A stretch of DNA of 64,000 bases from Actinomycetota bacterium (GTDB lineage: Bacteria; Actinomycetota; Actinomycetes; S36-B12; FW305-bin1). This document shows, one piece after another, positions 26,701 to 35,800 of this stretch. Made by a program: the position numbers and the translations under genes. How positions within the stretch are numbered: the first letter of the stretch is position 1; each line of letters opens with the position of its first letter. Under the pieces are notes generated by a model. It worked only from the letters and a program-made list of their open reading frames with translations. It had not been told where the DNA came from and did no database searches. The stretch spans positions 124,001 to 188,000 of the forward strand of contig SCTR01000010.1 of assembly GCA_004297305.1 (NCBI GenBank), in the 5' to 3' direction.

Positions 26701-27287
26701 AACTCAAGGCCGAACTTCTCCCGCATCTCCTCGTCCCACTGATCGACGAGGACTCCTGGGGAAACGACCATGACATTCGCCGCGTCGCCGCGCAGCAACA
26801 GCTCCTTGACGAGCAGTCCGCCCATCACCGTCTTGCCGGCACCTGGATCGTCTGCGAGCACATAGCGGAGCGGTTGCTTGTGCAGCATCGTCTCGTAGAC
26901 CGCCCGCAGCTGGTGCGGCAGGGGTTCAACGTCGCTTGTACCGAGAGCCGCCTGAGGGTCGAAGAGATACGCCAACCGCATGCGACGAGCCTCGGCCGCG
27001 AGCAGGAACGCGTTGGCGTCGGCGTCAAAGCTGAACGACAGGCCGGGCCTGACCGCCCGGATGTGGTGGACCGCGTTCGCGTACACGATGCGTTCGGCCG
27101 GACCCGACTCGGTCCGGTACATGACGTTCGCCGAGTCGTCCGTCAGCCGCTCTACGGCGACGACCTTGACGGGCTCGGGACCGGCAAGGCCGGTGACCGT
27201 TGCACCCACGCGAAGTACGTCGAACAGCGATGTGGCATCGCCCGATTCGTCCACGGATTCCGGGACGCCCTCTGCACCGCCCGTCAA
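23754..27287 (-). CDS. SNF2/SWI2-family helicase with C-terminal DUF3883 domain
   Basis: A 1177-aa superfamily-2 ATPase. It starts at TTG 27287, with GGAGG five bases upstream deciding this start. Motif I DDPGAGKT is near residue 146, DEAH near 245, SATPHSGKE-like MTATPHSGKE follows, and the C-terminal helicase half has ATDAAGEGVNL and RFGRVHRIGQ. The last about 120 residues are a DUF3883 module (NPGYDIES..IDFIEVKGR), an ExK-containing nuclease-like fold. This architecture resembles DISARM class I DrmD, but no drmA, drmB or drmC genes are present. It is the first gene of the helicase-methylase-DUF499 operon. Confidence 0.9.
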   Translation of the reverse strand: MTGGAEGVPESVDESGDATSLFDVLRVGATVTGLAGPEPVKVVAVERLTDDSANVMYRTESGPAERIVYANAVHHIRAVRPGLSFSFDADANAFLLAAEARRMRLAYLFDPQAALGTSDVEPLPHQLRAVYETMLHKQPLRYVLADDPGAGKTVMGGLLVKELLLRGDAANVMVVSPGVLVDQWDEEMREKFGLEFEMLTRDRILNEGNPFARGGLWLARLDVLARNSEGILDKACEVDWDLIIFDEAHKMSATVWGSEVKKTKRYQMAEELGRHTRNLLMMTATPHSGKEEQFQLFMALLDSDRFEGVAREGSRKVDVDDLMRRLVKEELRTFEGTRLFPERFAFTVKYELSQPEKKLYVAVTDYVREEMNRADQIEGDKRRRTAVGFALTTLQRRLASSPAAIHRSLERRKARLESELRESRMYAAVKRDEVDVPDDWEDLDDLTDEEREALEEKAIAGATSARTPEELETEIAVLDRLLVKSSAVKSSPTYAKWDALRDTLDDNDEMRDDTGARRKVIIFTEHRDTLDDLVMRLTQHLGRDDAVITIHGGTKREDRKKAKETFEQNERCVFLIATDAAGEGVNLHKNAHLLINYDLPWNPNRIEQRFGRVHRIGQPNTCFMWSLVAEDTREGDVYTRLLEKLEEQRATLGGRVYDVLGQLFQGNALRDLMIAAIREANKPERQRYLTEVVDPKIADGIPELLRANQLVPSAMDDAEIDAMRREMERAEAARLQPHHVEAFFHRAFADVGGSLRMRESHRFEIRRVPSEVKERDRITGYGQPVVDSYHRVTFDPKFVRVEGNNHLATLLHPGHPLMAATMGVVSDRHHDALRRGAILVDRSDLSTEPYVVSLLEHDVTDGRAARDGQPWVVSRRAQYVRIDIDGTITALTGSPIPNFEVPTDEEHTLAGKILTEPWAQASDLGQRVIRGASVTIARSHADEVTKRTIERVDKTERLVRERLTREINYWDQRAFELGEQERAGKKTRLPASQMRERAESLVRRLDRRVKDLELERDISVRPPRVTGACLVVPIGWLDAQEDPESADARARETTRVERLAVDAVLRAERTLGHRPTEMHHNNPGYDIESDTGTHIDFIEVKGRVLGAKTFVLTRQEAVTALNKGDHSVLALVQVADDDSTTVCYLRHPITQPIDPRAARVEYDWEPFWNDATEMSQE

Positions 27288-27463
27288 CTTGACCTCCTGA
27301 TCGACAGCCTGCCGACGCTAGTCAGGAGGTCCGACACAGCCGGCTCGCGGGCGCCCAGCGTCAGCACCCCAAGTCATCTTCGCAGGGGCGTGTACATGGA
27401 TGCGTGAACCTCCGGGGTTCGCGTCTTCTACCGCCGGTTCCGAAACGGTGATGAGTACACGGG

Positions 27464-28318
27464 CTACGTGTCCGGCTGGTTGTCGGACCCGTTACCCCAC
27501 CGCGCATGCTGCCGCGCAAAGTCGATCAACACCTCCGCCTCTGCGCGGTAGTCGAGCTGCCGAAGTCGATCGATCTGCCGCTCCCAAGCGCTCCGATCTT
27601 TGGGGTCCCGCGCTGCGAAGGCCCACCGACGCATGGCTTCATCGATCTCGGCCAGCGCCCGCGAGGTCGCGTGCTGGTCGCGATCCGCTCGGGCGAGATA
27701 CAACGCCGACCAACCGTGAAACAGGCGGGCCCGGTCATCCACGAAAGTGACCCGCGACAGCAGCCGCGCCGCCTCTCGGTAGCGGTCGACATTGTCGCCC
27801 TCTGCTTGCGCCGCATGGTGTAAGAGCTGCCCGAGGCGGTTCACCGCATCCAGGTTGTTGGGGTCAAGCGTCACTGCCTCCTCGAGGAGCCCAATGGTGA
27901 GCTCTCGGAAGTTTGTTCGGGCGAGGATCGCCGCAGAGTGCGCTAGCTCCTGCGAGCCGGCCGCTGGGCCCTGCTGGGCTGTGACGAGCCGTGCTGCCGC
28001 GGCCCAGAACACCGCTGCCAACGCCATCTGGTCCTTGTTGGTGGCATGTTTGGCGAGGCCCCTGAGCGGAGCGATCGCCTCCGGGCCCTGCCGCACAGCG
28101 TCACGGGCGATCTTGGGGTGGATGTCGGCACCGGCAGCCAGAGGAGCCAGGTCACCGCGTTCGGCGAGGGCGGCGACGGCGGTCTGGACCAGCTTGTTCA
28201 TGGATTCGCCCCGCTGGGCGGAGAGGGCTTCAAGCTGCAGGTACAGGGCCTCGGGCATACGGACGCTGAACGAGCGTCGCGATGAGAGCTCGTCGCGGCC
28301 TTGCGGTGTGTCAGTCAT
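27464..28318 (-). CDS. ribbon-helix-helix plus TPR-like protein
   Basis: A 284-aa protein. Residues 10-60 are a HicB/Arc-like ribbon-helix-helix domain (RRSFSVRMPEALYLQLEALS..SMNKLVQTAVAALAERG). The rest is helical and TPR-like (AVTLDPNNLDAVNRLGQLLHHA). It lies 176 bases upstream of the helicase TTG on the same strand and is divergent from a broken MazF-like gene. A perfect 6-1-6 palindrome in the shared upstream region is a good candidate for its operator. It could be the regulator of the defence operon, the antitoxin of the broken toxin, or both. Confidence 0.65.
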   Translation of the reverse strand: MTDTPQGRDELSSRRSFSVRMPEALYLQLEALSAQRGESMNKLVQTAVAALAERGDLAPLAAGADIHPKIARDAVRQGPEAIAPLRGLAKHATNKDQMALAAVFWAAAARLVTAQQGPAAGSQELAHSAAILARTNFRELTIGLLEEAVTLDPNNLDAVNRLGQLLHHAAQAEGDNVDRYREAARLLSRVTFVDDRARLFHGWSALYLARADRDQHATSRALAEIDEAMRRWAFAARDPKDRSAWERQIDRLRQLDYRAEAEVLIDFARQHARWGNGSDNQPDT

Positions 28319-28343
28319 GATACCATCTCACTATCACGCAACC

Positions 28344-28356
28344 ATGATGCCATCAT
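28344..28356. promoter_or_regulatory. palindromic operator candidate
   Basis: ATGATG-C-CATCAT, a perfect inverted repeat in an A/T-rich 62-base gap between the divergent RHH/TPR gene and the MazF-like frame. A wider TACCAT...ATGGTA pair (about 28321 and 28382) flanks it. RHH repressors typically bind such sites. Binding is inferred only. Confidence 0.45.
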
Positions 28357-28380
28357 CTGCCACTAACACTAGCAGAAGTC

Positions 28381-28843
28381 ATGGTAGCGCCGATAGCAGT
28401 GGACTCATTTGCTCGATCTGGAGAACCTCATGGCCCTGCCCTCCACGACGTCCCAGCATTTGGTCCCGGCGACGTCGTCCTCGCCGCCGTCTACAACCCG
28501 GTCGAGGACCCAACTTCCTCAGGCAAGGTCCCCTGCCGTACTCGTCAGTGAGCTGGCCGACCGCTGGCTCATCGCGGGGCTCACCACCAGCCGCCGCCGG
28601 CTGGACGGGGTAGCACGAGTGTCGGTCCCACACCCATACGCGGTCGGCCTGACGGGCCCCGGCTACCTGTGGGGCAACCGACTTCACGGCATCCGGAAGG
28701 ACGACGTCTTGCGGCGGATCGGGCACGCCCACGCCGCCCTGGCGCACCGCATCGCTGACACTCACCAAATGAGCGAGGAGGCGCGTCTCGCGCTGCTCCG
28801 AGCGTTTGGTGTGATGCTCCCCGAGCATCCCGAGGCCTGCTGA
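28381..28843 (+). pseudogene. MazF/PemK-like toxin gene, frameshifted
   Basis: From ATG 28381 the first frame reads MVAPIAVDSF..FGPGDVVLAAVYNPVEDPTSSGKV and then stops soon after. In another frame the protein continues at once as PAVLVSELADRWLIAGLTTSR and ends PHGIRKDDVLRRIGHAHAAL-like sequence (RLHGIRKDDVLRRIGHA) at 28843. Joined, this is a MazF/PemK-type fold with the usual opening (PGDVV) and the KxRPAVLV strand. The break is at a CCCC run at about 28530, exactly within the conserved KVRPAV motif, equivalent to loss of two bases. It is a decayed toxin unless frameshifting or a base error restores it. Confidence 0.6.
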
Positions 28844-28977
28844 TCGCCTCTCTCACGGCCTGAACGAAGTCGACCCTTCCCAGCCCAACGAGGCCTGTCC
28901 GGGCCACGGGCGATTCACGCGAACACGCTCCCGGGAGCATATTCACCAGGATTTCACCAGAAAACACCTGGGAAGCA

Positions 28978-29020
28978 GTCAGGGCCATGATCGGTGATCA
29001 TGGCCCTGACCTGCGGTTTT
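28978..29020 (+). terminator. strong hairpin terminator beside the tRNA remnant
   Basis: A perfect 15-bp stem (GTCAGGGCCATGATC / GATCATGGCCCTGAC) with a GGT loop at 28978-29010, followed by CTGCGGTTTTG. It can terminate plus-strand transcription leaving the MazF-like frame. On the other strand it lies just beyond the tRNA 3'-end copy, so it may be the original terminator of the tRNA-fMet gene displaced by island insertion. Confidence 0.7.
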
Positions 29021-29026
29021 GCATTG

Positions 29027-29061
29027 TAGCGGGGGCAGGATTTGAACCTGCGACCTCTGGG
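29027..29061 (-). repeat. attachment-site repeat: 3'-half copy of tRNA-fMet
   Basis: These 35 bases (starting TAGCGGGGGCAGGATTTGAA) are identical to 39580-39614, the 3' part of the tRNA-fMet gene (acceptor end, T arm, variable loop, 3' side of the anticodon stem). The match ends abruptly at 29062. This is the distal att copy left by site-specific integration into the tRNA gene. Confidence 0.92.
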
Positions 29062-29332
29062 CAGATTCACGACCTTGCCGAGTGCGACCGACGATGCCTG
29101 AGAGCTACGGAACTCCTCGATGTGGAGCGGGAAGAGCTCGCGCTGCTAGTCACAGGATACCCGGGCAGCACCGGGTAGAACCGACCGTTTCTGGACAGTT
29201 GATGGACCCCGGTCGAGTCCCATCAGCAGTACTGGGGCGAGTAGTCGCGGCCGAACAGATGAGTGAATGCCCGGTGTTGACGGAGGCAGTTCGTAGAGTG
29301 TTGTCCAGAGTCCCCAACGAGTGGAGCGTGAT

Positions 29333-31237
29333 GTGAGCACGGCGGATGCAGCGACGGCACTTGATGCTCTCGTCGCTGACGGCGTGCAGCGGGTGACGCT
29401 GGAGGAGTTCTCGACGACCTGGGCCGTTCAACGTCAGCGATTCGCTTGGCTCCTCGGTGCGGGCGCTAGTGCCTCGGCCGGTGTGCCACTCGCAAGCTCC
29501 ATCAGAGACCGGCTCCTGTTCGACCGATACGCGGCAGTCCAGCAGCTGGTCCGTCAGGACCTGGATGAGACCGACCCAGCGCTGGTCGAACGGGTGCATA
29601 CGTTCTTTGACGACGCGAACGGAATGCCGCCGCTTGGAAGCGCTGGCGACTATTCGGCAGCGTTCGCGCTTTGCTTGCCGGAACCGAGCGCACGAAAGGC
29701 ACTGCTTCAACAGCTGATTGAGGGCGCGAAGCCCGGCTTCGCCCAGCGGGTCTTCGGAGGGTTGATCGTCTCCGGGGCATGCGACTTGGTCATCACAACC
29801 AACTTCGACCGCCTTGTGGAGAAGAGCTTTGCCGAAGCCCAACGAGCAGGGACGGACCTGAACCAGGACCTCGGCCGCGAACTGAACGTCGCCGGCCTGG
29901 ACTCAACAGCACGCGCAACGACCGCGCTGCAGAACCGTCAATGGCCCCTGGTTCTGAACCTCCACGGAGACTTCCGGGAAAAGCGGCTGATGAACACCGA
30001 CGATGAACTGCGCACACAAGAAGCTGGGCTGCGCCGGTTCGTCGTCGGTGCGAGCCGGCAGTTCGGCCTGGTCGTCAGCGGGTACAGCGGCAGGGACGAG
30101 TCGGTCATGGACATGCTGATCGAGGCTGCGACCCTTCCAGACGGCTGGCCTCATGGCATCTGGTGGCTCATTCGACCCCACGAAAGCCCCGTACCCGGCG
30201 TCGAGACCCTGCTGCGAGCCGCTGCAGCGAACAACGTGTCTACGACCCTCGTCATCGCGCCTAGCTTCGACGAGACGATGACCGCGCTCTCACGACAGGT
30301 CACAGTCGACCAAGCGATGCGGGAGTACTTCAACCGCCTGCACCCGAAGCCACGGTCTGTGCCCGCAGCACTGCCGACGAACAGGCAAAATTGGCCAGTC
30401 CTTCGTTTCAATGCGCTTCCGCTTCTGGAGGCGTCGGTCACCGTGACTCGCGTCGTCATCCCGAGCGCCTGGAGGCGAGGCGAGGTGAGGAGAGCGTTTC
30501 ACCCCACCGATGAGTGGCCAATAGTGGTCAGCGGGCCAGGTGAGGTCTTGTGTCTCGGTAAACCAGAAGCAGCACTTGATTGCCTGCGTGCGGACCCGAA
30601 CCTGGCTGATCGAGGCACGCCCGGCCCGGCGGAGGAAGTCGAGCTGGACCTCCTCGCTCCCGATGCACCTCGGCATCACCACAACCTCATGCTGCAACTG
30701 CTTGCCCGAGCCGTGGCCGAAGTCGCACCGGTCCGGATGAGGGTCGCAAGAGGCGGGTCGCCCAATCTGCTCCTCGAGGGGACTCTCGAGGGCGAGCCAG
30801 CCGGCTTCCAAAGAATTCGGACGGGCATGAATCGCGCCTACGAGGGCTCGTTGTTTGGGTACCTGGACGCAAAGTATGGACAGACCGACCGCGGCGGCGA
30901 CAGGCGCTGGGCAGAGATGGTCATCCTGTCGTTCGACAGGCGTGCCGGCCGGGATTGGCTGCTGTTTCGGCCGTGGACCTGGATCGCACCTCTCTCGAAA
31001 CGAGAGACAGAGGCCGACGATCCTCGCCGGCGAGATGAACTGGACCCCGCAGGCCCGTGGCGAAGTGAAGTGTGGGCAAAACGGCGAAGGAACGAAACTT
31101 GGGCAGGGTTGATCGCCGCATGGTCAGCGCTTCTGGCGCCCGCCGAACGAACAGAACTGACCATCAACTCCGAGGTCGGCGCCCCAATGGGTCGCATCGT
31201 CCTCAGTCACACCAACGCATACAGCAGGCCAGCGTGA
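29333..31237 (+). CDS. SIR2-APAZ protein of a short-Argonaute (SPARSA) system
   Basis: A 634-aa protein from GTG 29333 with GGAG about six bases upstream (GTG 29321 is an alternative adding four residues). The N-terminal half is a SIR2-like domain: LLGAGAS (40-46), TTNFD (155-159, Asn157) and HGD (211-213, His211), the Asn/His pair used for NAD+ cleavage. The C-terminal half matches the position and length of an APAZ domain, which docks onto the partner Argonaute. Its stop overlaps the Argonaute start (GTGA). In SPARSA systems guide-directed target recognition activates NAD+ depletion and abortive infection. Family assignment comes from motifs plus context. Confidence 0.88.
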   Translation: MSTADAATALDALVADGVQRVTLEEFSTTWAVQRQRFAWLLGAGASASAGVPLASSIRDRLLFDRYAAVQQLVRQDLDETDPALVERVHTFFDDANGMPPLGSAGDYSAAFALCLPEPSARKALLQQLIEGAKPGFAQRVFGGLIVSGACDLVITTNFDRLVEKSFAEAQRAGTDLNQDLGRELNVAGLDSTARATTALQNRQWPLVLNLHGDFREKRLMNTDDELRTQEAGLRRFVVGASRQFGLVVSGYSGRDESVMDMLIEAATLPDGWPHGIWWLIRPHESPVPGVETLLRAAAANNVSTTLVIAPSFDETMTALSRQVTVDQAMREYFNRLHPKPRSVPAALPTNRQNWPVLRFNALPLLEASVTVTRVVIPSAWRRGEVRRAFHPTDEWPIVVSGPGEVLCLGKPEAALDCLRADPNLADRGTPGPAEEVELDLLAPDAPRHHHNLMLQLLARAVAEVAPVRMRVARGGSPNLLLEGTLEGEPAGFQRIRTGMNRAYEGSLFGYLDAKYGQTDRGGDRRWAEMVILSFDRRAGRDWLLFRPWTWIAPLSKRETEADDPRRRDELDPAGPWRSEVWAKRRRNETWAGLIAAWSALLAPAERTELTINSEVGAPMGRIVLSHTNAYSRPA

Positions 31238-32673
31238 CGGCCGCTACGCCCGTTCAGACAGGGTCCGGGCTGGCTGCGTTTACCCGGGTCAGCGACCGGC
31301 CGCTCGTCTTCGGGACTCGCCAAGTACCGACGCGGGGTCGGCATCAGAACCCACTCGAGGGGATGCTGGTTCACGGTCCCTACGCACCGTTCCCAACCGG
31401 CGATCGCCTGCGGGTCGCAACCATCGCCGTTCCGGAACAACAGCAGAAACTGTTCGGCTTCCTTAAGCGACTGCACAGCAGTGCGAAGCCGAACGACCGA
31501 CGACAGTATGTCCCCGACTTCCCGGGTTTCGAAGACGTCTTTGGCGTTCGCCTCGCCGGCTCCGTGAACCAGCGGTGCCATCTGAGGGTCGCTATGAACG
31601 CACCCGGGCAGGGGAACGCCGACCCCCACACCAATCTCACGAACGCGCTGATTCGCACAATCCATGGTCTGCGGAACGTTCGGGAGCAGTGGGACGTTAT
31701 CGCCATCTTGCTGCCGATTCAGTGGGAGTCGTTGAGAAGGTCGCCGGACGGTCAGTACGACCTCCACGACCGCATTAAGGCCGTCGTCGCTCCGCTGGGC
31801 ATCCCGGTTCAGTTCCTCTGGGAGAACTCGGCGCTAGCGAGCACACAATGGTGTTCGACCGCATGGCGGCTCTCCCTTGCCTTCTTCGCGAAGGCCGGCG
31901 GCATCCCGTGGCGGCTCACCCCGACGACCACAACCACCACCGCGTACGTCGGACTTCACTACGCCATCCGTGGCGGCACGAGGAACGAGTACGTGACGTG
32001 CTGCTCCCAGGTGTTCGACTCCCAAGGCGGGGGGCTCGAGTTCGTTGCATACAACCTGGGACCCGGGGATCGGGGTCCTCGAAACAACCCGCACCTCTCG
32101 CGCGAGGAGATGCGCACTGTCATGAGCCGTACTGCCGACTTGTACCGATTGCGGCACGCCGGCCAAATGCCTAAACGGTTCGTCATCCACAAAGAGAACA
32201 GCTGGCGAGACGACGAGATCGAAGGCGTTTACGACGCCTGGGGTTCGACGGCAGACATCGAGTGCATCTCACTCCAACGGTCGCGCTGGATTGGCGTGGA
32301 CCTGAAGAAGGCCGGCAAGCCCGACCCGGAACCCAACTCGATGGCTATCAAGCGCGGCACCGTCCAGCAGTTCGACGGGCACACTGGGTTGTTGTGGACC
32401 CGTGGCCCGTCAGAGGTGGGCGTGGGTGGCAGGTGGTTCAGCCCCGACGGAAAGAGCCTGCCGAAACCACTCGTGTTCACTCGCCACACGGGTTCGGGAG
32501 ACTTCAACTTGCTCGCCGCAGACATCTTGGCGCTTACCAAGCTCGACTGGAACAACGACAGCCCGTACAACCCGCTTCCGGTGACACTGGGGTATGCGCA
32601 GAAGCTGGCCGAGGTCGTGTCGAACGTGCCTAACCTTGAAGACAACGTGTATCAGTACCGCTTGTTCCTCTGA
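31234..32673 (+). CDS. short prokaryotic Argonaute (MID-PIWI only)
   Basis: A 479-aa protein, the length of short pAgos that lack N and PAZ domains. The MID pocket is visible: YDLHDRIKA (175-183, Lys182), IPVQF (Gln193) and FFAKAGG (Lys220), a 5'-phosphate-binding set. The PIWI domain follows from about 230. At the first catalytic position it reads VGLHYA instead of the active VGxD, so slicing is not expected. It works with the upstream SIR2-APAZ protein as a guide-dependent sensor. It is convergent with hamB, separated by 128 bases. Confidence 0.88.
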   Translation: MTAATPVQTGSGLAAFTRVSDRPLVFGTRQVPTRGRHQNPLEGMLVHGPYAPFPTGDRLRVATIAVPEQQQKLFGFLKRLHSSAKPNDRRQYVPDFPGFEDVFGVRLAGSVNQRCHLRVAMNAPGQGNADPHTNLTNALIRTIHGLRNVREQWDVIAILLPIQWESLRRSPDGQYDLHDRIKAVVAPLGIPVQFLWENSALASTQWCSTAWRLSLAFFAKAGGIPWRLTPTTTTTTAYVGLHYAIRGGTRNEYVTCCSQVFDSQGGGLEFVAYNLGPGDRGPRNNPHLSREEMRTVMSRTADLYRLRHAGQMPKRFVIHKENSWRDDEIEGVYDAWGSTADIECISLQRSRWIGVDLKKAGKPDPEPNSMAIKRGTVQQFDGHTGLLWTRGPSEVGVGGRWFSPDGKSLPKPLVFTRHTGSGDFNLLAADILALTKLDWNNDSPYNPLPVTLGYAQKLAEVVSNVPNLEDNVYQYRLFL

Positions 32674-32801
32674 GCTGACCTTCGGTCAGGGATCTGGGCG
32701 CTCGCCCCGTTGTGGATAGAAATCGAATCTCGGTGACGAGCAATCGGAAATCTTCTGGTTCGCGCGCCCGTAGCGCGCGGGTAGTCGGTCTCAGCCACTT
32801 C

Positions 32802-35800
32802 TCAACGATTCCGGCGCTTGACAACCGATGGGTATAGGTCGCTTGGACCTCGATATCGCAGTTCGATTCCAGGACCGGTGCGAGATCGTCTCGCTCGCAG
32901 GGCGCCTTGTCGCTTAGCGTTGAGACGAATCGATGCCTCGCCGAGCAGATCAAAACCCGTCGACCAGATCTTGATCCGGCCCATTCCTGCGTTGGTCACG
33001 CGAAGCCATGTGCCTGCATCAGGGACCGCATCATACCAAGTCACGTCTCTCAACTTCTTCAACTGTTTGCCCCATCGACGCGAACGCTGTGCTCTAGTGC
33101 GGGATGCGAACGTCTCCCAAGCAGAGCGGGACTCGGTCGTCGGCCAAGCTGGGTTGAATGCAACGGAGGGTTCCAAGTTTCGGATCCATTGGCGCATGTC
33201 CGCGGCGGATTCAAAGGTCGCCTCGGTTGTGGTGACTGCGAGGATGGCTGCAAGTCGGTGGTCGAACCCCATACGGATTAGCACCGACGCCGACCGATTG
33301 AAGGTACCCGTCTCGATGGCGGTCACAGCCATGCCCATCAACAAGTCAGCAGTCAGGTCTCCTTGGGCGACCTCAAAGACCCTTGCTGCCTCGATGCCCC
33401 ACACCAACCGATAGACCAGGTCCGATTCGACGAACTGCGCCACGGCAACCCGGTCACCCGGCAGCTCGCTCAGTGCCGAGCCACGCACCCAATGCCGCAA
33501 CACACTGGGCCAATCATCGATTCCTGTCTCCGGGGCGAAGACGTCCAGCCCAAACACGATCTCAGCAATGTCTACTATCCGGTCCTCGGCAGTCCCGAAG
33601 GCCGAGTCGAGGATTGCCACTTCGGCCTGAGCCGCCAGAGCAATGACTTCCCCAGAAACGAGGGAAAGCTCGGATCCAGCCTCTGCTCCAAGCCCCGCTA
33701 GATACCAGCCACGGCGCTGCGACGGAGTGGACGTCCGCCAGAGGTGCCGGGTTCGACTCTCCACAATGCCGCGGATGGCGGCGGCGGAAGACTCGTCGAA
33801 GCGACGTAGCTGCCGTTCCCATAGCGAATCGAGTAATGCATCGGCGACGACCTGCGTGGCAGTGTCCGCATCCACCTCCTGATCGCTTTCACCGACGATG
33901 CTCAGGATGCCGACATCGAGCAATGCGAGGCTCGACCTCCAACTCGAGGTGGCGGCGGGAGTCGCCTCATTCGGTTCATTGGCGACGCTTGGTAGCGACC
34001 ATTCTGGTCCACCTGTGAGGTAGTCAAGAAGTGGCTCAATGGAACTGAGGCCTTGGGATGCGTACATCCTTCTTAGGAGAAGGATGCCGATCTCGATAAG
34101 ACCAGACTGCAACGCCTTCCCGCTGTCGCCTTGCGTGAGATCGAACCACTCCCCGCGCCGTTGCTCAGTGGGCTCGAAGATCGGATACAGAACGAGGCCC
34201 TCAGTGTCGACGAATGCGCGACCAGCACGCCCGATCACGTTCCCGAACTCGGATCCCTTGAGCTTGTCTCTGCCGCGACGCAACCCGTGAAAGAGCACGG
34301 CAGAGGCGGAGAGGTTCAAGCCCTGAGCAAGCGTTGGCGAGGCAATCGTGACCTTCAGGGTGCCCAGTTGTAGAAGTCGCTCCACTTCGCGACGGAAGGG
34401 TCCGGGCAACGCTCCATGGTGGATGGCTACGCCAATTTCGAGACACTTCAGGATGGGGTGGTCGGCACCGAACCACTCAGCCCCGATAGCAAGCGCGTTG
34501 GTCAGGTCGACGGCAGGCGACAATACGGACGTGACCAGGCCCTGCTCGTGGAGTTTGATGATCGCTTGCGCATACGGCTCGACCGAGTTCCGCTGTGGGC
34601 AGAAGACCAAGACTGTCTGACCTTCTTCAACGAGCCGCCACGCCGTGGCAACAACAAGCTCGCGCTGATCTGCGGGGAAGAGTCGCCTGCGGCGTCCGCT
34701 TGGCGGCTTCGCTTCGATGTACCTGGGGATGAATGGCTGGTCGGCCCCAAGCGTGATCGTTAGTCGTGCGTGGTCGGTACGCCACTCGACAAGCCCGAAG
34801 CGCTGTTGGGTCGGCCGCCAAGGCTCGCGGTGAAGCCCATCTGGCTCGTCGTCCGTGATCCAAGCCACGAAGTCGTCGAGCTCTGTCCCCGATGGGAAGA
34901 CCGCCGAAAGGCACAGGATGCGCCGGGTCGAAGCATCAGAACGGCGTAGCAGCCTCTGAATCTGGGCTTCGTAGCGAATCTCCCGTTCGGAGGCGCCAAT
35001 CATGTGGCCCTCGTCCAATACCACGAGCCCTACGTCATCAAGGACAGACGGATCGGACCGAAGCGCAAAGTCCAACTTCTCCGGGGTCGCGACGACGATG
35101 TCACCCGAGCGAAGTGTGTCTTCATCGACGTTGCTTACCCCCATGCTCCCGTAGAGAGAGGAAACCCGGACTCCGAGAGGCATGAACGTGCGCGCGAGGA
35201 CCTGCTCTGACTGTGCGGATAGGGCGCGGAGCGGAGTTACGTACACCGTGCGCTTCTTCTGAGCGAGGCAGGCCAGTACCGCGAGCTCGGCGATACGCGT
35301 CTTGCCGGCGCTCGTAGGGAGGGCGACCACCAGATCCCGCGTGTCCTTGAAGATCCGGTCGACGACATGAAGCTGCGACGGCCAAAGGTCGATCTCGGAT
35401 CGACCTCGAGCCAACAATGACTCAATGAAGGTGCGTCGGAGATAGCGCCACCGCTTGCGGTGTTCACGCGCACCCGCTGGCGGATCGTCAGGGAGGTTAG
35501 TCTGGATGCTTGTCTCAGAAAGGTCCCAGAGTAGGTGTCGGGTGAGTCGATAGACCCACCACGGCCCAGGGGTGCCGACGTCCAACGAAGCCTGCTCTCC
35601 GAGCTGGATGTCGTCGATAGCAGCCGCGAGAAGTTCAGGGCTTCCGATCTCAAGCGCGTACAAAGCGGTGGCGACGGCAGCGAGGTAGTTCTCACTGAGG
35701 AGGAGGACGAGCGGGCCAACTTGGTCCGCCGAAGAGGGATCCTCTTGACTTTCATCGTCGCCGGCGAGAGCACGCAGCAGCGCCTCGTCAGAGACTTGGG

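Noticed and set aside
17712-27287. Complete DISARM or BREX system
   Set aside because: The SNF2 and methylase resemble DISARM class I parts, but no DUF1998 (DrmB), DrmA helicase or PLD (DrmC) is present, and no PglZ, BrxL or BrxA for BREX.
31234-32673. Catalytically active Argonaute
   Set aside because: The first PIWI catalytic position is His rather than Asp and the protein has short-pAgo length. It is paired with an effector gene, so guide-dependent signalling is the better reading.
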